Shown here piece after piece: positions 41,392 through 50,266 of a stretch of DNA of 64,000 nt. The notes beneath the pieces are model-generated. The model was not told the origin of the DNA. It worked only from the letters and a program-made list of their open reading frames with translations, and did not search any database. Made by a program: the position numbers and the translations under genes. Origin of the DNA: Rhodococcoides fascians A25f (GTDB lineage Bacteria; Actinomycetota; Actinomycetes; Mycobacteriales; Mycobacteriaceae); the NCBI RefSeq assembly GCF_000760935.2, contig NZ_CP049744.1, forward strand, positions 248,001 through 312,000, written 5' to 3'. How positions within the stretch are numbered: position 1 is the stretch's first letter; every line of letters begins with the position of its first letter.

Positions 41392-42258
41392 CTAGGACGC
41401 AATCTGTGCGGCGGCGTCCAATTGCCCGATCTCGGAGCTGTCGAGAATCAGTTGCGACGCAGCGATATTCGTGAGTAGGTGAGCAATGCTCGATGTTCCC
41501 GGTAGCGGAACAACCCTCGCCTCGGTCTCATTGCCACGATGATGAACCCATGCCAACGCGATCTGACCGGGTGTCACGCCTCTGTTCGACGCTATCTCTG
41601 CGAGGGTGTCGACCAGGGGCGTGTTGTCCGAGCCGGTCAGGCTGCCGTGGCCGAGCGGTGAATGTGCGACGAGGGTGATGTCGAGATCCGCGAGAACGGG
41701 TAGTAACGATTCGACCTCACGGTGGGCGAGCGACCATTGCTGTTGCACAACGGCAATGGGATGTATTACGTGGGCGCGTCGAATGTCGTCGACGGTGACG
41801 TTCGACAGACCGAGGTGGCGGATTTTGCCTGCCTGCTTCAGTTCCGCCATCGCGGTGACGGTCTCCTCGATCGGGGTGTCGTCGCTGCGGTGGTGAAGGT
41901 AGTAGATGTCGAGGTGGTCGACGCCGAGTCGCCCGAGCGTCCCCTCGATCGCAGTGTGGACGGTCTGCGGATCTGCTCTCACCGACCAGTCGTCGAACCG
42001 TCCCGACTGGCCCCAGTAGACACCGAACTTGCTGCAGAGCGTCACCTGCTCACGATGCGACCCCAAGGCGCGACCAACAAGTTCTTCGTTGCCATACATT
42101 TCGGCGGTATCGAGCAACGTCACGCCGGCCTCGACGGCAGTCCGGACCAAGGCACCGGGGTCTCGGTCCGGATCGCCCCAACCGGCGTCCTTCAGGCGCA
42201 TCAAGCCCAGGCCCTGAATCGGTGGGATGTCCCTTGTCCACGGCGTCGTGTCGGTCAT
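41392..42258 (-). CDS. Aldo/keto reductase
   Basis: A 288-residue NADPH-dependent oxidoreductase with a TIM barrel. The catalytic tetrad is visible: Asp and Tyr in TLLDTAEMYGNEELVG, Lys in LCSKFGVYW, and His in DIYYLHHRSDD. The cofactor end has VAHSPLGHGSLTG and PGTSSIAHLLTNI. The start is ATG 42258 (MTDTTPWTRDIP). The longer frame has no coding bias. The substrate is not predictable. Confidence 0.9.
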   Translation of the reverse strand: MTDTTPWTRDIPPIQGLGLMRLKDAGWGDPDRDPGALVRTAVEAGVTLLDTAEMYGNEELVGRALGSHREQVTLCSKFGVYWGQSGRFDDWSVRADPQTVHTAIEGTLGRLGVDHLDIYYLHHRSDDTPIEETVTAMAELKQAGKIRHLGLSNVTVDDIRRAHVIHPIAVVQQQWSLAHREVESLLPVLADLDITLVAHSPLGHGSLTGSDNTPLVDTLAEIASNRGVTPGQIALAWVHHRGNETEARVVPLPGTSSIAHLLTNIAASQLILDSSEIGQLDAAAQIAS

Positions 42259-42407
42259 GAGCCAGACGGTACTGCCTCGATGCCGCTGTGAACGGTGCCC
42301 GCAGCCAGATTGAGGAACCAGCATCCCAGAGGAAGTCGCAACCCTCTTCACCGCCTGCTCGCACTGGCGTTCGAAAACTTGTCGGTGGGTCGCGATAGAT
42401 TCTGTTC

Positions 42408-44165
42408 ATGCTTTCGGGGGACGGCGGATCTGGGGTGGACGGCATCGAGACGGTGCCGCCTCCCCCTGTCGTGTCCGATCCCGAGTTGTCGGTGTTGGTG
42501 GACCGCGTCGAGTCCGCGGTCGCCGAATTGGCCGCGCAGGCGTCGGTGTCGTGGACGAACGCCGACCGACGCGCGGTGATCCAACGCATGGAAACACTCA
42601 CCCGATCCGTGACGGCCTATTCGTACACCTGGCTCAACGAGTTGATCGATCAGCGCGGCCTAGATGTGTATCCGGGGTCGGTGCCGTGCTCGGTGGCGTG
42701 GATGCTGCGGATCACCCCACGAACCGCCGGGGCGCGAGTGCGACTGGCCGCGGAGTTGGGCGATCGGACGGCATTGTCCGGTGAGGTTCTCCCGCCGTTG
42801 CTGCCGCATACCGCGGAAGCGTTGAGGGCGGGGTTGCTCGATGCCAAGCATGTGCAGATGATCCGCGAATTCTTCAAGCACTTGCCGGCCAGTGTGGATC
42901 CGCAGACCCGCGATCTCGCCGAGCAGCAGTTGGTGGGGTACGCCTCGACCCGGCGGCCCGACGATTTCGCGCCGTTGGTGGCGCACCTGGACTCGATCCT
43001 CAACCCCGACGGTGATTACGACGAGGACGAGGACGGTAAGCCCAGGCCACGCAAACGACGCGATGCGTTCTTCTATCTCGGTGAGCAGGGTGCCGACGGG
43101 ATGTCGGAAGGAAACTTCTGTGTCGATTCCGAACTGCGGGCTTATCTCGAGGCTTTGTTCTCGAAAGCTGCGAAACCGGGCGTGAACAATCCGGCCGACC
43201 CGACATCGGTCGTCCACGACGACGAGAACGGCAGTGCCACAGCGCCGAAGCACGAGCCGACCACCCACGAAGCAGACTCCAGCGATGCAGGCCTGTGGGA
43301 TGAGACGAACAGCGACAGTGACGACGATTGCGGCATTGGTGTCGACTGTCGTTGTGGAACAACGCACGACGGCACAGCGGCACCCAAGGACGCAACGGCA
43401 CCCAAGGACGCTGCGGCACCCAAGGACGCTGCTGACCCGGACGGCATAACCGATACCGAGGGCGCACCGGACACCGCTACGCGGGATGCTGCCGCTGCGC
43501 GGGATACGCGTACCCAGAACGAACGCCGTCACGACGCCCTGAAGATGGCACTGCGGCACACACTCGCCTCCGGGACCCTCGGCACCCACCGAGGCCTGCC
43601 CGTCACCGCGATCGTCACCATGACCCTGAAAGATCTCGACGCCGGTTGTGGTTACGCGATGACCGGCACCGGATCCCGCGTGTCCATCCGCGATGCGATC
43701 CGTATGGCTTCCCACGCCCACCACTACCTGACCATCTTCGACGACGACGGCCGAGCCCTGTACCTGGGCCGGTCCAAACGGATCGCCTCCGCCGACCAAC
43801 GCATCGTCCTCATCGCCCGCGACCGCGGCTGCAGCTTCCCCTCCTGCACCCGCCCGGCGACCTGGTGCCAGGCCCATCACGTCGACGACTGGACCGACGG
43901 CGGACCCACCGACATCGACGCCCTCACCTTCGGCTGCGACATGCACCACGCACTCGTCGGCACCGGACCAGGAAAGTGGGCGACCACCAAAACCACAGCA
44001 GGACATCGATATCCGGGCCGCACCCTATGGCACCCACCCACAGGAATGGACCCCAAGCGCCGCGGGCTGATCAATCACGCACACCACCCCGAAGAAGTCC
44101 TCTACCCACCCGACCACCACGACACCGGCGACACCGGCGACGAGGAACCACGACAACCCGCATGA
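42408..44165 (+). CDS. DUF222 / 13E12-repeat protein with HNH endonuclease domain
   Basis: A 585-residue protein. The DUF222 domain spans about residues 20-260 (SVLVDRVESAVAELAAQ, TPRTAGARVRLAAELGDR, AEALRAGLLDAKHVQMIREFF). A variable Ala/Pro/Asp/Thr-rich linker with 18-bp tandem repeats follows (about 265-380), and a C-terminal HNH domain (DRGCSFPSCTRPATWCQAHHVDDWTDGGPTDIDALTFGCDMHHALV) has two Cys pairs and the His residues. The family is related to the REP13E12 elements of mycobacteria and is often multicopy and mobile. Whether it cuts DNA is untested. Two small genes follow. Confidence 0.88.
   Translation: MLSGDGGSGVDGIETVPPPPVVSDPELSVLVDRVESAVAELAAQASVSWTNADRRAVIQRMETLTRSVTAYSYTWLNELIDQRGLDVYPGSVPCSVAWMLRITPRTAGARVRLAAELGDRTALSGEVLPPLLPHTAEALRAGLLDAKHVQMIREFFKHLPASVDPQTRDLAEQQLVGYASTRRPDDFAPLVAHLDSILNPDGDYDEDEDGKPRPRKRRDAFFYLGEQGADGMSEGNFCVDSELRAYLEALFSKAAKPGVNNPADPTSVVHDDENGSATAPKHEPTTHEADSSDAGLWDETNSDSDDDCGIGVDCRCGTTHDGTAAPKDATAPKDAAAPKDAADPDGITDTEGAPDTATRDAAAARDTRTQNERRHDALKMALRHTLASGTLGTHRGLPVTAIVTMTLKDLDAGCGYAMTGTGSRVSIRDAIRMASHAHHYLTIFDDDGRALYLGRSKRIASADQRIVLIARDRGCSFPSCTRPATWCQAHHVDDWTDGGPTDIDALTFGCDMHHALVGTGPGKWATTKTTAGHRYPGRTLWHPPTGMDPKRRGLINHAHHPEEVLYPPDHHDTGDTGDEEPRQPA
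43377..43430 (+). repeat. Three 18-bp tandem repeats inside the DUF222-HNH gene
   Basis: Three copies of an 18-bp unit built on GGCACCCAAGGACGC (43377-43394, 43395-43412, 43413-43430) encode A/T-A/P-P-K-D-A repeats in the linker. The copies differ at one or two bases, which suggests recent slippage in a flexible spacer. Confidence 0.85.
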
Positions 44166-44321
44166 CGACCCACACCAGCACCACGGCACAGCTCTGTCTG
44201 TCGTCGGTACATGGCGGCCCCTCGGCGACGGCCGTGTAGACGGATTCACCTACATCGAAGGCGACATCGTCGGCGGCACCCCACGCCGGTAACCAACCAC
44301 CGCCTGAGAGGACCGCCCTTT

Positions 44322-44651
44322 GTGCCTGCACAAGCATGGGCCACTCTGATCGTCGGCGTCCTCGCAGTCGTCGGCGTCGCCCTGACAGTCCGCCAACGCA
44401 CCGTGGCCGACAAACGCGCCCAAGCCTGGCAACGAATCACATGGTGTCTCGAACGCACCACCAGCGCCGACCCCGCCGAGGCCGAACTCGGGTGGGACAT
44501 CTACGCCTCCGTCACCGACTCGCCGCTCATCACCACAACCGAACAAGACGTCCTCGTCGCCGTCGCCGACCGATCCGCCCGACGTGCACTGGCGGAACCC
44601 GACGAAACCGAGGACACTGACAACCAGAACGAGCAGGAGGACCCACGATGA
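44322..44651 (+). CDS. Small membrane-anchored hypothetical protein
   Basis: A 109-residue protein starting with GTG at 44322 after a GAGAGGA box. One N-terminal helix (WATLIVGVLAVVGVALTV) is followed by a soluble part with WQRITWCLERTTSADPAEAELGWDIYASVTDSPLITTTEQDVLVAVADR and an acidic tail. I do not recognise the family. It overlaps the next small gene by ATGA. Both sit between the DUF222-HNH gene and a strong terminator, as a probable operon. Confidence 0.65.
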   Translation: MPAQAWATLIVGVLAVVGVALTVRQRTVADKRAQAWQRITWCLERTTSADPAEAELGWDIYASVTDSPLITTTEQDVLVAVADRSARRALAEPDETEDTDNQNEQEDPR

Positions 44652-44821
44652 CCACCGCAGAGGCCCGCAAGACCTGGACCCCAAACGAACGGCGCAGTGT
44701 CGCCGCCGCAGCAGCCCGCGCCTCGATCGCGCTTCGCGAACGTACCGGCCGCGAGGTACCGCAATGGCTCCGTGACACCGCCGAAGGGCGCCCGACCACC
44801 CCACCCGCCGAGCTGGCCTGA
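44648..44821 (+). CDS. Small basic hypothetical protein (57 residues)
   Basis: ATG 44648 overlaps the stop of the preceding gene (ATGA), and the TGA is at 44819-44821. The product is mostly helical, with TWTPNERRSVAAAAARASIALRERTG followed by a conserved-looking VPQWLRDTAEG. No domain is recognised. Tight coupling to the upstream gene and a terminator 26 bases downstream support it. Small pairs like this accompany integrated elements, but I see no integrase here. Confidence 0.6.
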   Translation: MTTAEARKTWTPNERRSVAAAAARASIALRERTGREVPQWLRDTAEGRPTTPPAELA

Positions 44822-44847
44822 CGCAGACACCAGCAGCAGAACCCGAC

Positions 44848-44882
44848 AAGGCCCGCACCCCGACACACCGGGGGCGGGCCTT
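44848..44882 (+). terminator. Terminator after the DUF222-HNH downstream genes
   Basis: AAGGCCCGC-A-CCCCG pairs with CGGGG-G-CGGGCCTT across a six-base ACACAC loop. The stem is about 15 bp with one internal mismatch and is followed by TCTCC. It ends the unit containing the two small genes. Confidence 0.8.
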
Positions 44883-45084
44883 CTCCGTTGCCCAGGGACG
44901 GACCAGCGGTGCGCGGAGGACTGGGCCACCCTGCGGGCGTACACGATTCGAGCTCCGTTGCCCTGCACCCCGTCGGTGCCGATCGCAGCGATCAGGTCGC
45001 GCAATTCCGCGTCGGACGCCGCCCGCACAGGTCAAGCCCGAAAATTAATAGAGCTCCCGAGTCGTTACTGCGTACGGTAAGCGG

Positions 45085-45441
45085 ATGATGGTTCTAGAGA
45101 GCAGGACTGCGGTGTTGTCGCCGCCGGTCTTCTTCGTCTGGAAGGCGCTCATGCGCCCAGATGTGCATCCGAAGAATCAGGGGTTCGCCTGGCCGGTGAT
45201 GTTCGAGGATCAGCCGCTACCTCGCATCGTCGAGAGCAGCGAGTTCGACCGCGTTGTCTGGAGCTCTCCGTGGCCGAGTCTCCCCGACATCCTGTTGCAG
45301 TTCGACCTGACACCAGAAACTCGTCTGCGCTGGACGCTGTTGGCCCACACGCCGACGCCCGATCAGCACACGGTCGAGTGGCTACGCGACCAAGTGAGCC
45401 ATCTGGTGAACATCGACCTGCGCAACGCGACTGGATATTGA
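45085..45441 (+). CDS. Probable SRPBCC-like small protein
   Basis: A 118-residue protein starting at an ATG-ATG pair (45085/45088). LSPPVFFVWKALMRPD, IVESSEFDRVVWSSPWPSLPDILLQFDL and TRLRWTLLAHTPTPDQ match the beta-strand/helix order of START/SRPBCC ligand-binding proteins, but the domain is short and divergent. No operon partner is seen. It ends four bases before the stop of the convergent PLDc_N-type gene. Confidence 0.6.
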   Translation: MMVLESRTAVLSPPVFFVWKALMRPDVHPKNQGFAWPVMFEDQPLPRIVESSEFDRVVWSSPWPSLPDILLQFDLTPETRLRWTLLAHTPTPDQHTVEWLRDQVSHLVNIDLRNATGY

Positions 45442-45445
45442 ACTG

Positions 45446-45643
45446 TCATCGATTGCCGCCGTTCGGCCCGTAGGGATAGCGCTTACCGACGGCGAACCAC
45501 AGGATCGGCCCGACGATCGGCAGAATCAACGCGACGAATGCCCACGGCAGCGCGGCCACAAGCCCCGTGCTGGGGTCACGGAGGATCGAGGCAAGTGCCA
45601 TGGCGTACAAAGCGATTGCAATCGCGGCACCGGCAGAAACCAT
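45446..45643 (-). CDS. PLDc_N-type small membrane protein
   Basis: A 65-residue protein with two helices (AGAAIAIALYAMALASIL and LVAALPWAFVALILPIVGPILWFAVG) and the terminal motif GKRYPYGPNGG. Spacing and motif match the phospholipase-D N-terminal-like family (membrane anchor without catalytic domain), which is common and uncharacterised in actinobacteria. It starts with ATG 45643, 15 bases after the stop of the siderophore-binding gene, so it may be transcribed with it. Confidence 0.75.
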   Translation of the reverse strand: MVSAGAAIAIALYAMALASILRDPSTGLVAALPWAFVALILPIVGPILWFAVGKRYPYGPNGGNR

Positions 45644-45658
45644 GGCTCCTAAGGTAGC

Positions 45659-46615
45659 TCAATCCGCGTTGCGGACAACCTCGATCAGCCTGTTCGCGAA
45701 ACTGGTTGCGGTGATGACCAATCCGTTGTTCAGCTGTGGGTCCAGTACCGCACTGCGACCCGCGGCGACGGCGGGGAGGTTCTGCCATGCGGCGATTCCG
45801 TCGATCTGGGTTGGGTCGGTGGTCTGGTGGAAGATGAACTCCGCATCCGCGATCTGGTTCAGATTCTCGACCGACAGGCGGTAGTTCCCCTCCTCGTCTT
45901 CGGGATTGTTCTGCAGCACAGTGAATCCCATATCCGTGGCGACCGCGTTGCCGAGGTAGTTGGTCCACACGATGACGTATCCCTTGGCAACCGGTTCGCT
46001 GGTGATGAGGGCGATTCTGCGACCGTCCGTGACCGCGGCCGCGTCGTCGATGGTCCGCTGGTACTCGTCCAGACGCGGCTGCACAGTGTCGAGTAGACCG
46101 ATGGCCGAGAACTGGTCGACGGTGTACCGCTCGAAATCCGGCTCGTTGACTTCGACGGGAAGAACCGGCGCAATTTTGGTGAGCTGGTCGTTTCCGTACC
46201 AGTCGAGTCGCCATCCGTTGGCACGCATCACGATGAGGTCAGGTGACAGCGCCGCGATCTCCTCTGCCGTCGGACCGTCGGGTCCACCTATGACCTGGGT
46301 CTGCGCGTCGAGCAATCCCTCGAACTGTCCCGCGGGACGCGCGCCGGGCTGAAAGGTGTTGCCGGTAGCAATGATGGGATATCCGGCCAGCAGAGCGAAT
46401 TCGAGATCTCCCCGTCCCTCCATCACGACCACGCGGGTGGGGCGCGCGGGAACGGTGACATCGAATCCGTCGCCCGTCATCCGCACTGCCTGCGAGGTCG
46501 CGGCCGCCGCGTCCTGGCCCCGAGGCGAGCAGGCGGTAGCGAGTGCAACCGCCCCGGCAGCCAGGAAGAACCCACGGCGGTCGAGCATTGCGGACGACAA
46601 AATTCGAGAGGGCAT
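45659..46615 (-). CDS. Iron-siderophore ABC transporter binding lipoprotein
   Basis: A 318-residue FecB/FepB-type binding protein. The N-terminus has a Tat-like RRGFFLAAG and a lipobox ATAC. The mature part shows the bilobed helical-backbone fold: PTRVVVMEGRGDLEFALLAGY, GPTAEEIAALSPDLIVMRANG and the final QLNNGLVITATSFANRLIEVV. No permease or ATPase is adjacent, so it must work with a transporter encoded elsewhere. An iron box lies exactly at the start region. ATG 46588 is an alternative start within the leader. Confidence 0.87.
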   Translation of the reverse strand: MPSRILSSAMLDRRGFFLAAGAVALATACSPRGQDAAAATSQAVRMTGDGFDVTVPARPTRVVVMEGRGDLEFALLAGYPIIATGNTFQPGARPAGQFEGLLDAQTQVIGGPDGPTAEEIAALSPDLIVMRANGWRLDWYGNDQLTKIAPVLPVEVNEPDFERYTVDQFSAIGLLDTVQPRLDEYQRTIDDAAAVTDGRRIALITSEPVAKGYVIVWTNYLGNAVATDMGFTVLQNNPEDEEGNYRLSVENLNQIADAEFIFHQTTDPTQIDGIAAWQNLPAVAAGRSAVLDPQLNNGLVITATSFANRLIEVVRNAD

Positions 46616-46633
46616 TGGGATAGGCTACCCTTT
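46615..46633 (-). promoter_or_regulatory. IdeR/DtxR-type iron box
   Basis: This 19-base site matches the IdeR/DtxR consensus TTAGGTTAGGCTAACCTAA at 14 positions, including the central TAGGCTA core. It abuts the start of the siderophore-binding lipoprotein gene, so iron-loaded IdeR should repress it. The closeness implies a nearly leaderless transcript or use of the ATG at 46588. Confidence 0.7.
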
Positions 46634-46645
46634 GTTTTGATGGCC

Positions 46646-47131
46646 CTAAAACCGTCCCCTGTCGACGTGCTCGTCCCGCTCATGCACGAGTTCGTAGCGA
46701 GCCAGCCACAATCCCTGCAGAACCTGCTGGTTCTCGGTGTGCACGAAGCCGAACGACTCGTAGAGTCTGCGCGCCGGTGCATTGTCTCGCCCGGTAGCCT
46801 CCTGTATACGTTGTCCCGCAATCGATTCGATAACCACCATGACCAATGCTCGTCCGATTCCCTGGCGATGTGCGTGTGGTGCCACCACCAGGCGGTCGAT
46901 CTCCGACCCGGACCACGCTGCGGCACCGAGGATTTCGTCACCCTGCCGCGCAACGAGCCAGTGGACCTGTGCAGCACACAGATCGTTCACCGACTCGTGC
47001 AGCAGCGGGATGCGGTCGTCGCCGATCAGTCTCGCTTCGACTGCATACGAACTCTTCTGCACCGCGAGGATCTGCTCGGCGACGCCCAGATCGGCCGTAG
47101 GGTCGACGCGAACGATCTCAATAGCGGCCAC
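46646..47131 (-). CDS. GNAT family N-acetyltransferase
   Basis: A 161-residue acetyltransferase. IDRLVVAPHAHRQGIGRALVMVVIE holds the acetyl-CoA loop (about residues 80-104), and DNAPARRLYESFGFVHTENQQ is the C-terminal motif common to RimI-like enzymes. It starts with GTG 47131 inside the end of the aldo/keto reductase gene (14-base overlap), so the two are coupled. The substrate is unknown. Confidence 0.87.
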   Translation of the reverse strand: MAAIEIVRVDPTADLGVAEQILAVQKSSYAVEARLIGDDRIPLLHESVNDLCAAQVHWLVARQGDEILGAAAWSGSEIDRLVVAPHAHRQGIGRALVMVVIESIAGQRIQEATGRDNAPARRLYESFGFVHTENQQVLQGLWLARYELVHERDEHVDRGRF

Positions 47132-48092
47132 CGGCGGGAGCCGGCAGAGCGTCGAGTGTGGCCAGGTGGTCCGGGCTCAAGGTGAGCGAGGCTGCGCCCG
47201 CGTTCTCGTCCAGACGCGAGGTGCGTCGAGTGCCGGGAATCGGGACCACGTGCTCACCCTGCGCCAGAACCCACGCCAAGGCCACCTGCGCCGGCGTCGC
47301 ACCGAGCTCGTCGGCGACGGCTGCGATGGCGTCGACGATCACGAGGTTCGCGTCGAGGTTGTCCTGGCTGAAACGCGGCAGGCGAGCACGGAAATCGTCT
47401 GCGGCGGGCACTGTTCCGCGGAAGTTGCCGGTCAGGAAGCCGCGGCCAAGTGGTGAGAACGGCACGAATGCCGCACCGTTGTCTTGCGTCCACTTCAGCG
47501 ACGTGGCGAGGTGATCGCGCGTCCACAGGGACAATTCCGACTGCACAGCAGAAATCGGATGCACCTGCTGGGCCCGATCGAGCTGCTCGACGCTGAACTC
47601 TGAGACACCGAGCGCCCGAACCTTTCCGGCGTGCACGGCCTCGGCCATCGCGCCGATGCTGTCCTCTACGTCGACTTCGGGATCCGGACGGTGGAGGTAG
47701 TACAGATCGATGTGGTCGACGCCCAAGCGGCGGAGTGAATCGTCGATTGCCGAACGCAGGTGATCCGGCTTGCCGTTGGGGCCCGAAATGACCGGCTCTC
47801 CGGCGTCGCCGACGTGGGAGACGAGACCACCCTTGGTCGCGAGTATCACCTCGTCGCGTCGGCTACCGATCGCCTTGCCGACGACTTCCTCGTTGGTGAA
47901 CGGTCCGTACACATCGGCCGTGTCGATGAAACTCACACCCAGGTCCAAGGCGTGCCCGATGACGCGGTCGGGGGTCTCCGTCCGGTCGTCGGCCTTGTAT
48001 GCCCAGGTCATTCCCATGCAGCCCAGGCCGATGGCGCCCACCTCGGGGCCGTCGTTCCAGAGAGTTCGGGTCGGTATGGTGCGTGCGCTCAT
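47118..48092 (-). CDS. Aldo/keto reductase
   Basis: A 324-residue enzyme of the YajO/Tas-like AKR group. GLGCMGMTWAY opens the barrel, Asp and Tyr are in SFIDTADVYGPFTNEE, Lys in ILATKGGL and His in DLYYLHRPDPEVDVED, giving the catalytic tetrad. FSPLGRGFLTGNF and VPIPGTRRTSRLDENAGA bind NADPH. The gene is divergent from the aminotransferase gene with 64 bases between. It is not closely similar to the AKR at 41392. Confidence 0.92.
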   Translation of the reverse strand: MSARTIPTRTLWNDGPEVGAIGLGCMGMTWAYKADDRTETPDRVIGHALDLGVSFIDTADVYGPFTNEEVVGKAIGSRRDEVILATKGGLVSHVGDAGEPVISGPNGKPDHLRSAIDDSLRRLGVDHIDLYYLHRPDPEVDVEDSIGAMAEAVHAGKVRALGVSEFSVEQLDRAQQVHPISAVQSELSLWTRDHLATSLKWTQDNGAAFVPFSPLGRGFLTGNFRGTVPAADDFRARLPRFSQDNLDANLVIVDAIAAVADELGATPAQVALAWVLAQGEHVVPIPGTRRTSRLDENAGAASLTLSPDHLATLDALPAPAGGRY

Positions 48093-48156
48093 GTACTCGA
48101 CACTACGACGGGAAAACCGTTGTCGCTCGTACTTGCCCCACGACTAGCATCACCGC

Positions 48157-49068
48157 ATGGCTCTTCCGCACTCGAAGGTGTATTTCGGCGATCGCTTGGT
48201 GGACGCACAGGACGCAACGCTCGGGGTTGCTACCTCGGCCGTTCTCTACGGGCTCAGTGTCTACACGGTGTTCCCGGTCCAGGTGGACGGTGAAGGGCGT
48301 ACCGCTTTCCGGTTGCTCGATCACTATCAGCGACTCGTCGAATCCTGCAAGATCATCGGCATCGACACGTTTGCCTCGCAGTGGACGTTCGAGCGATTCG
48401 TACAGGCGACGCGGGACGTGGTTGCCGCCAACGCTCCGACGGCCGAGGTCTACGTTCGAGCTACCGTCCACGTCGACGAGTCGATCCCCGGAACGCGGGT
48501 GCGTGGCCTGCACACCACGGTGTCCATCTTCCTGTACGACGCCAATCCCATTGTCCCGCAGGACGGGATGCGATTGAAGACGAGTGTGTGGCGGCGTATC
48601 CCGGACAACGCCATTCCGTCCCGCGCCAAAGTGAACGGAGCGTACGTCAATTCCGTTCTGGCGAAACAGGATGCGATCGACAGTGGTTTCGACGACTGCA
48701 TCTTTCTCGACATCAACGGCCACGTCTGTGAACTGAGTGCCGCGAACATTTTCCTCGTGCGGAACGGAGTGCTCGTCACCCCCGACGTCACCAGCGACAT
48801 TCTCGACGGTATCAACCGGCGAACCATCCTGACGTTGGCGCGCGAAGAAGGACTGACGGTCCAGGAGCGAACCGTCGACCTCACCGAGCTGTACATCGCC
48901 GACGAAGTCTTCGTCTGTGGCACCTCGGCGGGAGTTGCCCCGGTGTACGAAATCGACGGTCGTGCAGTCGGATCGAAGGAAAGCGGGCCAGTGACGCTGA
49001 CTCTCCGTAAGCGTCACCAGGCCGCGCTCACCAGCGACGAGGTACACGGTTGGGTGAGTGTGCTGTAG
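48157..49068 (+). CDS. Class IV PLP-dependent aminotransferase (IlvE/DAAT-like)
   Basis: A 303-residue fold-type IV enzyme. The PLP lysine lies in SRAKVNGAYVNSVLAKQ, a Glu-containing cofactor segment is GHVCELSAANIFLVRNGVLVTP, and phosphate contacts are in ILDGINRRTILTLA and CGTSAGVAPVYEIDG. The family includes branched-chain aminotransferase, D-amino acid aminotransferase and aminodeoxychorismate lyase. Overall length and the C-terminal blocks favour the IlvE type, but the substrate is uncertain. It stands alone and ends three bases before the convergent serine hydrolase gene. Confidence 0.88.
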   Translation: MALPHSKVYFGDRLVDAQDATLGVATSAVLYGLSVYTVFPVQVDGEGRTAFRLLDHYQRLVESCKIIGIDTFASQWTFERFVQATRDVVAANAPTAEVYVRATVHVDESIPGTRVRGLHTTVSIFLYDANPIVPQDGMRLKTSVWRRIPDNAIPSRAKVNGAYVNSVLAKQDAIDSGFDDCIFLDINGHVCELSAANIFLVRNGVLVTPDVTSDILDGINRRTILTLAREEGLTVQERTVDLTELYIADEVFVCGTSAGVAPVYEIDGRAVGSKESGPVTLTLRKRHQAALTSDEVHGWVSVL

Positions 49069-49071
49069 CCG

Positions 49072-50220
49072 CTACGCGGGGCAGGTCGACTCGAGTCCGG
49101 CAATGAGCGCGGTGCTGGCGTACTCGATCAGGGGATCGGTCGCAGGGTCAGGTGCCGCGGAGGTCCACGACAGTGCGACTTGGCGCTGCCCGTTCGGGCT
49201 CGCGAACGCGAGTGTGCTGTAGCCGAAGCCATTGCCGCGCTGGCCGAACACGAGCTCGCCCGATCCCGGGTTGCACGCGTCGCCGCCCAGCAGCAGGCCG
49301 AGTCCATAGGTGGACGGTGTTATTACCTGCATCTCGTCGATCAGATTCTGCGGGATCAAAGTGCCGTCGAACAGTGCTCGGAAGAAGGTATTCATGTCGC
49401 CGACGGTCGAGACCACGGCGGCACCCGAGGACCAGATGCTCGCGTCGAAATCGGTGACGTCGGTGTAGGTTCCGTTCTCGAGCGTGTAACCGTGCAGGGC
49501 ATTGTCGGCGATGGCCGCGTCGGTGGGGTAAGTCGTGTCGGCCATCTCCAGGGGATCGAAGATCCTGTCCTGCAACGACTGTCCGATGGACTTGCCGTCC
49601 AGGTCGGCGATGATCTGTCCGAGCAGGACGTAGTTGGTGCCCGTGTAGCTGAACTCCTGGCCGGGCTCGCTCGTCCAGGGCATGGCCAGGGCTCGAGTGA
49701 TCAACTCGTCGTCGGTGACGGCATCGTTCGCGCGGGCCGCAATCTGCTCCGCAGAGTCGAATCCGGTGAAGTAGTCCGGAACGCCACTGGTGTGATCGAG
49801 CAACTGACGGACGGTGACCGGCTTGGGCAGCAGGCCGGGTAGCAGCTCGTCTACCGGCTGGTCGAGCTCGAGCTTCCCCTCGTCCACGAGCTGGAGCACC
49901 ACTGCGGCAACCATTGCCTTGGTGACGCTGGCGATACGGACGGGGTCGTCGGCTGACGCAGCCTCGGTGCCATCGCGCTCGACGAGGCCGGCGGCTCCCG
50001 ACCACGAATTCTCGCCGTCGCGTACCTGCGCAACAGCGGCAACGGATCCGGCGTCGACCAGGGCGTCCAACGCTGCCTGGACGTCGTCGGTTCTGATGGT
50101 TCCGCTCGAGGGCGTGGTGGTGGTCGCTTCGACGGCAGAGGGCTCGTCGGACGATGTGCACCCACTGACCAGCAGAGATGTCGACACGGTGAGGGCGGCG
50201 AGGATTCGTAGCTTGCTCAT
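49072..50220 (-). CDS. Beta-lactamase-fold serine hydrolase lipoprotein
   Basis: A 382-residue class C-like serine hydrolase. The signal peptide ends in a lipobox (LVSGC, Cys21). The catalytic SxxK is in IASVTKAMVAAVV, the YxN tyrosine in FSYTGTNYVLLGQI, and the third motif region is GQRGNGFGYSTLAF (HxG-type replaced by RGNG). Members are D-alanyl-D-alanine carboxypeptidases, esterases or peptidases as often as beta-lactamases. It would act outside the membrane. It has its own promoter region. Confidence 0.88.
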   Translation of the reverse strand: MSKLRILAALTVSTSLLVSGCTSSDEPSAVEATTTTPSSGTIRTDDVQAALDALVDAGSVAAVAQVRDGENSWSGAAGLVERDGTEAASADDPVRIASVTKAMVAAVVLQLVDEGKLELDQPVDELLPGLLPKPVTVRQLLDHTSGVPDYFTGFDSAEQIAARANDAVTDDELITRALAMPWTSEPGQEFSYTGTNYVLLGQIIADLDGKSIGQSLQDRIFDPLEMADTTYPTDAAIADNALHGYTLENGTYTDVTDFDASIWSSGAAVVSTVGDMNTFFRALFDGTLIPQNLIDEMQVITPSTYGLGLLLGGDACNPGSGELVFGQRGNGFGYSTLAFASPNGQRQVALSWTSAAPDPATDPLIEYASTALIAGLESTCPA

Positions 50221-50266
50221 GTCTTCGACGCTATCGTCGTTCAGCGAAGGATTTCAGTGTCAAATG

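Noticed and set aside
44501..45028. Minus-strand frame starting ASDAELRDLIAAIGTDGVQGNGARIV
   Set aside because: The first 50 residues look protein-like, but it runs through a strong terminator and antisense to two small coupled genes. Possible relic at most.
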